This document shows positions 42,343 to 64,000 of a stretch of 64,000 nucleotides of DNA, piece after piece. The notes under the pieces were generated by a model, which saw only the letters and a program-made list of their open reading frames with translations, ran no database searches and had not been told where the DNA came from. Each line of letters begins with the position of its first letter. The first letter of the stretch is position 1. Source of the DNA: Eleginops maclovinus. Taxonomy: Eukaryota; Chordata; Actinopteri; Perciformes; Eleginopidae. Where the stretch lies: contig NC_086365.1 of NCBI RefSeq assembly GCF_036324505.1, positions 10,242,155 to 10,306,154 on the forward strand. The letters run 5' to 3'. The translations under genes and the position numbers were made by a program.

Positions 42343-44776
42343 CTAGCATCCATGATCGGGAACTATGCGACACTTGAGGATCTTCAAGTAGTTCTGGACC
42401 TTATTGGAGTCTCGGCGAAAGCAGTAGAGCAGGACGTAGTCTTTCATCAGCTGCCATTCGACACTGTCTGAAGGCAATAAATCCTCGGGAGAAGCCAGGC
42501 TGCTGACAGAGTTACTGATTATCCCCTGCACCTGCATCTGGAGAGGACACATGCACACATCAGCTTTTTATCCTTCATGTCACCCATTTAAGTTAAAATT
42601 CTAAAACAGTTCTCACAAAATAAACACTACAACGTAATTGACAAAGCACACTCGTAAAGAATTTGAATTAACTTGTGTATTTATCGGTTTGGTGATTGGT
42701 TGGTTTCTTGGTTGATTGATTGCAAAAAACAATGTTAAATTGAGTTTATATTATACCCAGGCTTGGAGGGTTACTTTAAAAATGTGTTTCGTTACAAATA
42801 CTCGTTAAAAATGGAGTCAGTTACATAATCTATTCATCACGTCTTTAAAGTAACGTAATTCCTTTTTGATGACTTCAATATTAAATATTCAAATAAATAC
42901 AAGAGAGAAGACATATCAATAATGACTACATCTTTTTTTCTGTAACTGTAAGGAAATACAGTTGCCTTATATTGTATCCTTATTCCTGTCACATGTATTC
43001 TGTTACTTCCCAAGAATGATTTTTATATTGTGATTGTGATGACACACGTTTCCATTTTATCTGTTGGTTATTCCGCCCTATACAAACGGAGAGACGTGGC
43101 AGGCGGTGTCGCCAAAGTTTGGTCTCTTCCTTTCTGGCTTGAGGCTGAATAATTGGTCTTAACAAAAGGTCACCTGAGGGTGAACAGTACAGTTTGGATT
43201 TGCCGCACGACATCATGAATCACACAACCTGAGACCCGACTGCTCCAAGCATCAACCACGCAGATTAACGCATTTTGAGCACCATTTATTTTGACTTTTG
43301 GAATCGATTCTTGAACTGCTAATGTTAACAATCTCCCATGTCTTTTCACTTTTTACAAGACATACAGTACCTTCTCTGCCACTTTCTCTACACCCTGGCG
43401 AAGCTCGTGCACCATGTCATTCATCTCGAGAGCTTTGTTGGAGCTGAAGTTGTTGAAGTCGTGGTGGTGAGCCATGCTCTGATGGAAATGCCACAGAGGA
43501 TCCCTCCATGCCACCAGGAGCTTCAGGATCACCTCTGTCAGCTCCCCTCTCTGTAGGGACAACCAGACAGGTAGAGGCATTACTCATTATAAAAGTCAGT
43601 TCATACTTTAGAATTAAGTTTGAATCATTAGCAATACTTGTTGTTTAACTGGGGGAAAAGCCTGTGATGTATAATGGATTAAAGCAAGAGGAAGGCAGAC
43701 TGCGAACACGATGTAGACAGCACATGCCGACTACAGGACATAACTTTTATAGAGGTTCATTTACCGCCATTCTCTGAGCGTTCTCCTTGCCATTGGGCGT
43801 GATGATGGTAGAGGTGTGACAGATGCGACCCACCCGGCCAATTTGATTCTTACTGGGCAGGAAGTACTGCTCCTGACAGGACGGACATGAAGGCAAGAGG
43901 GAAATGTCAGAGGTCACCTTAATGTCAAATGAAAAAAAAAGGATGAATGGAGTAGTAGAAAGGCTTGCAATTGATAATCACAAATGGCTATTGGTATAAA
44001 TGTGTGTGTAGACTCAGTTGCCAGTTTAAGATTACTTATTTTGCCCATCCTATTAATATCAATGAGAGTAGGCTTGATTATAGAATCTCTGTCGCAATAA
44101 CAGGAAATAATTTTACACAACATTAGCCATGATGAAGGTAGGATTTAGATAGCTTATAAACTGACCACTGATTTTATGCATTATCCTGATCGAGCAGGAC
44201 ATATTTAGAAAGCTTATGTTTGCTGTTACATCACTTTTAACGTTTAAAACATCATTATAAAAGCTTTGGCTGACGTTGAGGAGTATGCATGAGACTTACA
44301 AACTCAGAGTGAAGGTCACTTGAAATGCCGTGAATCCTGGCTGAGTGTTGGATGACCCGGTCAAACAGGTTAGCGAGAGAGAGGACGTGGCACCCAGCCT
44401 TGCCATTGGTACAGATGGGTGCTGCACACACGCTGGTCCGTCTGCTGGAGAAGAACAGACAGCCCGACAAAACCACCCACACCAGAGATACTATAGGAGA
44501 GAGACAGAGGGAAGAACAAAGACATAAAATAAAACCATGTTGCCCTGAAAAAAAAGTCATGTTCTTTTCCTTAAAAAAAAGTGTGTGTGTTTGTATGAGG
44601 TCTTAAGGAGTGTGTTTTTTAAGGATGAAAACTCAAGAAAATAATAAATGCAGTAATGGAAAATGGAAGTGTGAAAAGGAAAAGTACATGATGACAAGCA
44701 AAATGAGAAGGCAAATAATTGTATCATGCAAAGTTGTATTTCTGAAATATCTACCTGATCTGAAGGTTCCATTCAT
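42343..44776 (-). CDS. prl2: Prolactin 2 (prolactin-family hormone)
   Basis: Five exons (minus) with the prolactin gene structure: 44755-44776, 44300-44490, 43765-43872, 43371-43550 and 42343-42537, giving 231 residues. The 22-nt first exon encodes MNGTFRS and a split codon, as in prolactin genes. A hydrophobic signal (VSLVWVVLSGCLFF) follows. Helix 1 is LANLFDRVIQHSARIHGISS. The CHTS motif (GRICHTSTIITPNGKENAQR) and a C-terminal RRDSNKVQNYLKILKCRI followed by VPDHGC are typical. Cys89-Cys206 and Cys223-Cys231 should form the two common disulfides. An extra N-terminal pair Cys34-Cys41 in ICTNGKAGC resembles tetrapod prolactin and is absent from classical teleost prolactin 1, which supports prl2. 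It is a secreted pituitary or brain/eye hormone acting through the prolactin receptor. Confidence 0.92.
42765..42862. repeat. Degenerate repeat in prl2 intron 4
   Basis: GGGTTACTTTAAAAATGTGT and TCTTTAAAGTAACGTAATTC are roughly inverted to each other and resemble a common teleost element made of GTTACTTTAAAAAGTAACG-like units. Diverged, low complexity and no defined target site. Confidence 0.35.
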
Positions 44777-44907
44777 CCTGAAGGACGTCCAGTCTCAGAG
44801 CTGATGGCAAAGAAGCTTTTCTTCATATGAGTGTCTCTCACTGACCATTTCCCATTTTCACTTTCATATCAAAGAGAAAAAGAGAGGGGGGGGGGTACCT
44901 CGTCATG

Positions 44908-56180
<11,273 letters not shown>

Positions 56181-56440
56181 CAACAATCCCCCCCCTCCCC
56201 GGCAATATTTGCTTGGCTAATACTTCTAATGACACTTTCCCTCAATGACTTTAATCTCCTTTGTAAAGAAGAAGGTAATATTACTGTTTGGATAATAAGT
56301 TAATACTAAAGTCATTGTACTTTTGTTTATTGTTTTGCACAATTCCTTGGGCACACACCTGTACCTGTAACCTCAGTATACCACAAACAAATCATTATCT
56401 GTCAAAATGAATTCCATAATAAACCCTGCTGACCTGCACG
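56181..56440 (+). other. rint1: rint1 3' untranslated region and gap to dennd5
   Basis: About 260 bp after the rint1 stop with AATAAA at 56418-56423. About 145 bp further on lies the AATAAA of the convergent dennd5 gene (56585-56590, minus). No coding potential. Confidence 0.65.
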
Positions 56441-56564
56441 TCTCTAGCAACGGTCTCACTTTACTCTCGCTCACAGAGAATTACCATTTCACATTATGTA
56501 CCATTTTTAAATGATGGACACTGTTCATGCATGATCGTTCTTTAGACATACGTACACACAAACA

Positions 56565-58938
56565 CCTTTAACACACTGGGTGCTTTTATTGAAATAGGCA
56601 TAATAAATATCAGAACAACAAGTCAGTCCGACACATCTGTTCGTCCGGTGGCCTTCTTGCTATGAGCAGCATGCACTGTAACTGCTGTCATGGCTTTTGG
56701 TAGCATTTCCTGTTCAAGAAGTTCCACTCGGGGTTCATACCACGATGTGTTCACCGTTGTAAGAAAAGTTTGCTGAAGGAGGAATCTCAATCTTCCACAA
56801 CAGTTTATCCCACTTGAAGTCTTCCCTGTAGCCATGTGTAGTAAAGCGTTCGTATACAAACTAATCGGGGACCAGACATAGGAATCTGTTATTGCTTGTT
56901 ATGTGCTTTGCAGCAGAGCATAGTCCTGGAGGTGAGGCATTAGAGGTACACAGCAGGAGACACAGGGTTAAAACATGATAAAATCACATGAAGGTTCAAC
57001 AGTTACTGCTTCAAAGTTTCCAGTAAATCCGCAGGCTGTATCAACCTTAAATTCCAGTGCTTCTGTCAGCCTTCTATGAATTAAAGTGAAATGAATAAAT
57101 ACATGAAATCATGACATTAACAAAAACATGTTGTGGGTCCTTCACAGGCTCAATACTGGAGAGGGAAATGACACAGGTTGCAAAGACTTCCAGTGGTTGT
57201 CCTCTCAATACTCATGGTCCATCTAAAATTCATAAGAGTCACAATAAATACAGCTCAGTCTACGTGTCATCATGCACTAATGACAATATTTACACCATTT
57301 CTCAGAAAGGATTCATTCAGACGGCGGTAAGAGGGGAATATCTCTCATGCAGCAACATTATGGGGAAATAAAATGCATCTTAAAAAGAACAGTTTATAGA
57401 GTTTCCACCCATCAATATCAAGTACGGAGGAGGATGGTGAATTAAAGTGTTTAAGATCAAAAACTAAACACAAGATTCTGCCTCTCCAGGGGTCATGTTG
57501 TCAAGTTAAACGTTTTAATAGCTAGTTTGTAAAACCCTGCACTGATATCAAATACATTTCTTATACGGTAAAACATCATTTAAGACTAATGTTCTTTTGT
57601 CATGAAAAGACAACATGTAGGATTTACATGTTTCATGGGTAGACCAAACTGATAGTGGCTGATTCCCTTAAAACCATCTTCTACTTATAACACTTCTGTA
57701 TTCCAGTGATACCTACATTCATTCAGAATAAGTAAAATTGTGCTTGCTTGAGTTCATTCTTGACCGTAGGACTATCACAATGACAAAAATAATCTCAACA
57801 CATGTCCCCTTACTAGCTTTATCCAGATCTTTTAACTACAAAGTTCTCTACTTTAGCCATGCGATGACAACCAAGCAAACACAAAAAAGCTGTGAAAAAA
57901 GTATTAAATGGACCTTGAGTTAAAAAAAAATTGTTGACCCTTTTAGTTAAGTGGTGATATTGGCGAGCTGTTTGAGAATGATAAATAAAGGTGTGAGGCT
58001 CACACGCATAATATCAATCAATTCCAAAACATAAAGTTGAACAATATAAAAACCTAAGCAGGGTAAACACACACCAGAGATCATACATCCTTGAAATATG
58101 ACACACAGTGGACCACACACACATGCTTAAAAACAGCCAGGTCGATGCCTGTACTTGAGTGGTAGGAATGTCCATGTAGCCACAGGTTAGCTCCTGACTC
58201 TCTCGTCACTGAGATCAGTTTTTGGGTTCATCCGCACGTTTAAAGCAGAGAAAATGCCCAACACAAGTCCAGAGGATAAAAATAAAGAGAGGCCGTAGAA
58301 CACAGAGTCAAAACCCTCGTTTCAGGGTCTCTTCTCTCCACATCTCAAAAGGCATGCTCGCTAATGCTATTGCTAACTAGCCGCAGGCGAGGAAAGTGAA
58401 TACATGAGTTTATCTAGTTGTACCTACTGAGGGAAAGCTAGGCTACATAGCTAGCACACAGGGAAACGTCTGCTACTCTGCTAAGAACATTTAACCAGTG
58501 TATATTCTGTTCAACACCTTTGCTATGTTGTCCCTCGAAGCAGCCACTGTTTCAGTTCATATCAGTGCAATGTAAAGTATTTAGAGATAACACATGGCTG
58601 GTAAGGGTCTCGATGGATTAAAAGCAAGTTTTATGTTGCTTAAAAAGGACTTCCTTGAACCTGAAGCGTGTCCAATTTGGGTATTTAAATTGGACACTAA
58701 ATAAAACACGATTAAGCACTGCTGGGGTAATACTGCATCCAAAGCTCATGGTGGACCCAAAGTCTTACTTCTCTTTTGCTTTGGTAATCAAACCTCCCTT
58801 CACTTTATAGTTCTGTCACTCACTTCCTCCTTCCCTGCTCATCCCAGAGCCAAAAGGGTGCAAGTGGGAGGTTGGGTGAAGGTGGTGGAGGTGAGGGGGA
58901 GTTTTAGAGGAAAACGTAGGTCTGCGTGTCTCCTGGCG
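56565..58938 (-). other. 3' untranslated region of the DENND5-type gene
   Basis: 2.4 kb downstream of the stop codon without recognisable exons. AATAAA on the minus strand at 56585-56590 is the likely polyadenylation signal. ORFs inside are short and lack splice sites. No named repeat was found here. Confidence 0.6.
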
Positions 58939-61900
58939 CTAAAGGATGATGCCTTTGACTATGGAGGCTTCCAGTGTGATGGGGAAGTCGTGCAGCGTCT
59001 CGAGGACCTCGATGTGGGCGCTGACGGTGGCTCGGTCCCTGAGCAGGGCCGTGTCCTCGTACATCCGCTGGATCACCGGGCACTCCACCAGCAGGGGGAG
59101 CCACTGGGGCAGCAGGCGGTCTCTGCAGGACAGAGAGTCAGAGGAGGTTTCTACATTGGCAGCAGGGGGGCTGACTCAGTATTTATTGATCCTCAAGTGT
59201 GACTACCTAAGGCAACATCTATTCCAAATCTGTTGACTACAAAGGTCACTGTTTATTCCTTGGTTCCAGGAAACATTTTAGGACTTAAAATGCAGCGTCT
59301 TGTACGCTCAGATTTACACACATCAGATTTACGTTGCACATGCAGTGCCACAAAACACACAACTAGTGACAACACAAGTTTTTGGAAAAATTGAAGTTAC
59401 GTAATACTAAATGTGTATGATCATGTTTCCCATGGCTCTTAAAATCATTGAAATGTTGTGGTTTTGAAAAACAGATAAATTGAAGTCCTTATGGGTATTT
59501 TTGAGAATAGACACCAACACACGAGTCATTTAAAGGGCTTTCATTTATATTTTTTGGAAAAGAATATCAATTGTTTTGTTGACATTAGTGTGGTGCAGTA
59601 CTTGTGCCATTAAGGGTCCTACATTTTGACAGAATTTGGCCGGGAAAGTGCTTGTGATGAACATACAGTTGAATTTCAATTTTCCATGAAAGAAAAGTAA
59701 TCAAATGTTTGATAAAAAAATTGATGCCAGCAGGTCAAATTTCCTGAAGTTCCCAACAACTACCAGAGCATTTCATTATCTGGAAATACATTCCTAAAAT
59801 AGATTAAATATATTTCCATCCCGTGCTTGTTGTGAATGCTCAATACTATAAAGCAGACGTGTCTCAGGGGGCTGCCTGGGGACTGACCTGGCTCCGAGGC
59901 AGACCAGCAGCTGGAACTTCCCGTCCTTGCCGATGTTCCTGGGGTTGGAGTTGATGGCGTTGATGTAGTGACAGAGTGATTGACAGGTCCGTCCCAGGGG
60001 CTCCGCTGTCTCCTGAAGGTCTCCCATTTGGTCAGCTGACTCCATGTAGGCAACAGCTTTCTCTGCAGACGGAGGGAGGCAACAAGTTCAGTTTCCACAC
60101 TGCTTTACCATCAAAAACAAACAGCATGCACAACATTAAATAATTATCTTGGCAACATTGTCAAATAACAACAAAAAAAGAATAGAAAAAGTATAATTCC
60201 TGACATTATTTCCTCATTAATCATCTGAAATGGGCCAAATTACATCGTTTATTATCATCAGCAGGTGGCACTGTCCATCCACACTCACCCACAAAGTCCC
60301 ACACAAACACCGTCTTCTGGAAGAGCCGGGCGGACTTGAAGCCGTGACGGAAGAACTGTTCCAGAGCCGACACCAGGCTGCTTTCTCCACACAACAGCAC
60401 GGTCAGGCTGCCTCTCTGAGAGAAACACAAATGAGCTGTTCAGAAATGAACTTCAAAAATAGTGTTTAAAGTATGGTCTACAGCTGGGAGTTGCAAACAG
60501 GGCAGAGAGTGAGAGGACTTTTAAAGTGCCAATTTAGTTGGATTCGTATCCATAAAATGCTTCATCTGTTATTCTAAAACAATGAAAGAATGAGGTTTGC
60601 AGCTGCCGACTAGCTGTGAGTAGATTTTCAATGACAGAGGAGACTTCGCTTCCACTGCTGGTCTTTATGTAGCTGTGGAGGATTTAGGTGTTGCATTGTG
60701 GCGACACAGTGGCAGATTTGTATAGTTCGGAGGGGATCATTTAATGCAGGCCTTTGTGGATGAGCAGCCTCTGACTACAGGGCAGCATGCATCGCTCCAC
60801 TCTTTACTCTCTCTCCATCAGTCCACACAGTGGGCACTTCAAATGTAGCTCTGTTTCCTCTGCTGTGGCGCTACAGTAGGTCTGGATTAGACCGGCACTT
60901 CACTGATGTTTACATTATGAACAGTCAGTGGATAGAAAACAGAGAGAACTAAGGGTTCATAGAAAGGGCAGCAGAGATATAAGCTGTCAAAGAATGAGTT
61001 CATTCAGTCAGACACGAGTGAGAAAGAGCTCCTCACCTCTTTCTCCGGCTTGTGGAAGTGTTTGATGATGTTGTTCACGGCCTCCCCGATGGCCTCTTGG
61101 ATCTGGGCTGAAGTCGGTTCTGGAGAAAAGAAAGGCATTAATAAGGCACATTGAAGATCTCAACATCCCAGCATTCATATGTTGTTGTTAACAGGACTGA
61201 GAGTGCTGCAGGGTACTGACTGTATCCTCGTCCTGACAGCGACGTGATACTGATGCGTCGGATCTGGGATGGCGAGCGCTGCAGCGGGGGTGTGTGGCAG
61301 GCCCTCCCAGAATCCTCCTCTCCGCTGGGCAGCACCGGCTCCCCGATCAGGACCCTCTCCAGGCTGCCGTCATCAACACCTTTACCAAGCCACCGGCCAC
61401 ATGGGAACCTGAGGGAGAGGAATCAAGTTGTAGAAGATATCTATTATATAACTATTGTGGAACTGTTTTTAAAAAACTATTACAAAACTTTAAAAATAAG
61501 TTTTCCCATCAGCCTCAGCTCTAACACACACCCAGCACTCACTTGTATGTGTGTCCTGTGATCTCGTTGCGCACCATGACACAGTCCACCAGCCATTTAG
61601 CCAGGAGGCCGGCGTTGTCGTGTCCCAGCTGCACCGTGGTCATCTTCCCCAGGTTCTGACACTAAACACACACACAGTGGAGAGGACATCTAGTTAATGC
61701 AAAGTACTTGTATATAATTATTTATTCAAGCCATCTTAATATGCTTTATCAATGTACAATCTACAGCACTATTACAAGAACTGTTATCACTGCTGACGTC
61801 ATCCCATAACCAAAACAGAGTCACCTTCCACATTAATTATATTTGACACTATTTAATGAGATCTCTGTAAATTGAATATAATTGTATTAATTGATTTAAT

Positions 61901-63641
61901 CCTTGGCAATGTGTTGGATTAAATCCCTAATCCTTTTCAACAAGGCTTTCCCAGAATGCAATGGGCTGACCTGTCCACACTTTCTGTAGTAATTCATAAC
62001 ATTTAAAAAGGCACCCTAAATGTTGTTTAATACAATATCTCCAAGTAGTTTTAAGCAGCAATAATACCTACAATACAGTCATGAAATATACATTTAGATC
62101 TGAGGGTGTGACAGTAGCTGACAAAGGTTTTGATCTATACTTAAAACACTTTTTAGAAAGAGAACAGACCAACTATGACTAAAAGCAAATCAAAAGGGGG
62201 CCGACTGCGTGACAACCGGGCAGCTGGGATAAAAGCATTTCACAGAGACTGACGGAGAATATGGGAGATGGATGAAAGTGGAGGAGGGGGGGCTGCCTCT
62301 AACCTTGAACAAGGCGGTGATGTGCGTGTGAGGCCTGAAAGCAGACTGGGGGAGACGGAGACACTTGTTAAGACACAATGGAGGGAAAATCCCAATGGTG
62401 GTGCGGTGATTTCAGAACAAAACAAAGCAGCATCCATCATGCAAACAGAAGGAATATCATTGAAAGACATGCAGTGAGAGGAGGACAGCGGGAAGGAGCT
62501 GATCATGCTTTGAGGGGGGGAGGGGTGCATTATTTGTGTTAGCCAGTTCAATTTTCTGTAAATAGATTCAATTTTCCAAATAATGTTAAGTGGTTAGCTT
62601 GTTTATGGATGTTTTATTTATAGTAAAAGATCATTCCGGTTAAATACAACTTGGTCAGCAAAGTTAAGTCATTGATGATATACGGGAACTAAGGGTAAAG
62701 ATACACTAACAGTCAGAAATTCAGACGGATAAAGTAACGGCCTATCCGGTTGGTGACATGAGTATTTTAAAAATCAGTTTCTCCAATGCTGTTCGTCCGC
62801 CACTTAGGAGCGCTCCGCCTGTTTCTCCTGCAGCTTAAGATCCAGATGACTACAATTCTTCCTCTGGTTAAAACGTATAGATAATAAAAACCATGTGGCT
62901 TAAAACTAGATTTAAAAAAGTTGATTTATGACATTTTTTGGCATTAAACCACACTGACGCATGCACATCAGGGACAATTGAAATGCCCTGTTACCTTTAA
63001 TTGGAAACCTTATGGCCTTCTGAAGGTGAATGTTGAATAGTATAACTTTAATTGCTATAGGGTTTATATGCTACTGTGAGGGGAAAAAACGTTGGATGTG
63101 AAGGACTTTGTATAGATTGTACTGAATGTTGTATCTAATATTGAGAATAATCTATAGAAAGTAGAACAGATCTGTACGCAGTTATGTGACGGCTTGTACC
63201 CACAGTGTGCGTGTACATACGTTCCAGTATGTAAGTATGCGTGTACATATTCAACAGAAGATCCACCTTATACTAAACCAAAATTGACCCTTTAATACAC
63301 TTACACAAGTAAAATCTGTAATGCCTTTAATGTTAGAGCTGCTAGCATGCAGAGTGTGAAGGTGTCCCAGTGACAGAGGAGGCACACAGAGTGTAACTGA
63401 AGTTCACACACACGGCACAAAAACCCAACGTAAACCAAACTGTGCTCAGAGGACTGACTGTACTCGGCTGCAGACGCCAGGGTCACATTACTCACATCGA
63501 AGGCCATCTCCAGGACGTTCTTGGGGATCTGCATGATGCCCGAGTCGCCCAGCTCTCCGGACACACACACCCAGGGGTTGGAGGTCGTCATGGCGTTGCT
63601 GAGCTTCTTGATGGGGATGATGACAACTCGATACGGGATCA
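58939..63641 (-). CDS. DENN domain-containing protein 5A/5B, C-terminal part (cut by window edge)
   Basis: Seven 3' exons (minus): 63496-63641, 61543-61661, 61221-61408, 61037-61119, 60289-60415, 59888-60062 and 58939-59122. They keep one frame and encode about 340 C-terminal residues. The upstream exons (DENN domain, first RUN) lie beyond position 64000. The PLAT domain spans [60 protein letters not shown] and [20 protein letters not shown]. The second RUN domain spans [69 protein letters not shown] and ends [16 protein letters not shown]5 proteins are exchange factors for Rab39 and bind Rab6 and sorting nexin 1 in endosome-to-Golgi traffic. The family is certain; 5A versus 5B is not decidable from this part without alignment. 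Introns include one of 1.8 kb (61662-63495). Confidence 0.92.
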
Positions 63642-64000
63642 CTGCGGAGCCAAAACACTGTCAGCCACGAAGGAGAGGAATAAACCAACATGCTGATCCC
63701 ACTCATTATCTAACTAGGTCAATTTAATTATGAAATCCAGATTCAGGCCAGGAGGAAAACAGAACAATGGATCAGATAAAGGAGATATTAAATCAGCACC
63801 TGCAGACATGTTCATCTATCTGAGGGCTTAGCTGTTCTGTGAGTTGAATAACACATTGTGCTTTGAATCTTTGGTTAAAGTGTTCATACATCCTCATGGT
63901 TTATTCATGCTAATAGCTCAGCCTGCCATGGATCCATATCCATCCATGTAGCAGCTGACATTAGCAAAATAACTCAGAGAGGAATGACGGGAAGAGGGGT

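Noticed and set aside
62308..62338. Possible micro-exon in the long dennd5 intron (minus strand)
   Set aside because: Splice-like borders exist, but 31 nt would break the frame between the two PLAT exons, which join smoothly without it.

Overview
The window is nuclear DNA of a bony fish, most likely a percomorph teleost. Every gene is split by short GT-AG introns, the proteins match vertebrate families along their whole length, there is a fish-type prolactin 2 gene, and the introns hold repeats typical of teleosts. I rebuilt ten protein-coding genes exon by exon: nine are complete and one runs off the right edge. In each case the reading frame stays open across every junction. No rRNA, tRNA, CRISPR or prokaryote-type operon was seen.

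Layout. (1) 0.4-11.8 kb, minus: lemd3 (MAN1), an inner nuclear membrane protein with 13 coding exons. (2) 12.7-17.3 kb, minus: tmbim4, a seven-pass BAX-inhibitor-motif protein. (3) 18.9-26.5 kb, plus: two tandem beta-2-microglobulin genes with the same exon structure, each with MHC-type promoter motifs. The second carries a 711-bp Harbinger-type transposon with its own open MADF-like ORF in an intron. (4) 27.8-34.4 kb, plus: irak3, a death domain plus pseudokinase that restrains Toll/IL-1 signalling. (5) 34.9-36.5 kb, minus: cdnf, head-to-head with (6) hspa14 at 37.0-41.8 kb, plus. (7) 41.9-44.8 kb, minus: prolactin 2, with a 102-bp TG microsatellite about 130 bp upstream of its start codon. 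(8) 45.0-48.8 kb: the largest stretch without a gene. (9) 48.8-56.4 kb, plus: rint1, a tethering and checkpoint factor. (10) 56.6 kb to beyond the right edge, minus: the C-terminal third of a DENND5-type Rab exchange factor (PLAT and RUN domains).

These are independent eukaryotic genes and not one operon. Some share themes: b2m and irak3 act in immunity, cdnf and hspa14 in protein folding, rint1 and dennd5 in vesicle traffic. The gene order is a patchwork relative to human: LEMD3-TMBIM4-IRAK3 lie together on human 12q14, CDNF-HSPA14 are neighbours on 10p13, B2M is on 15q and RINT1 on 7q22.

I found no new enzymatic or defence system. The most unusual items are the linked b2m pair with MHC-type promoter motifs, the compact Harbinger element that keeps only its DNA-binding-type ORF, a 249-bp segment duplicated between two lemd3 introns, the microsatellite by the prl2 promoter, a hairpin in the second b2m 3' region, and two tightly convergent gene ends (hspa14/prl2 and rint1/dennd5).
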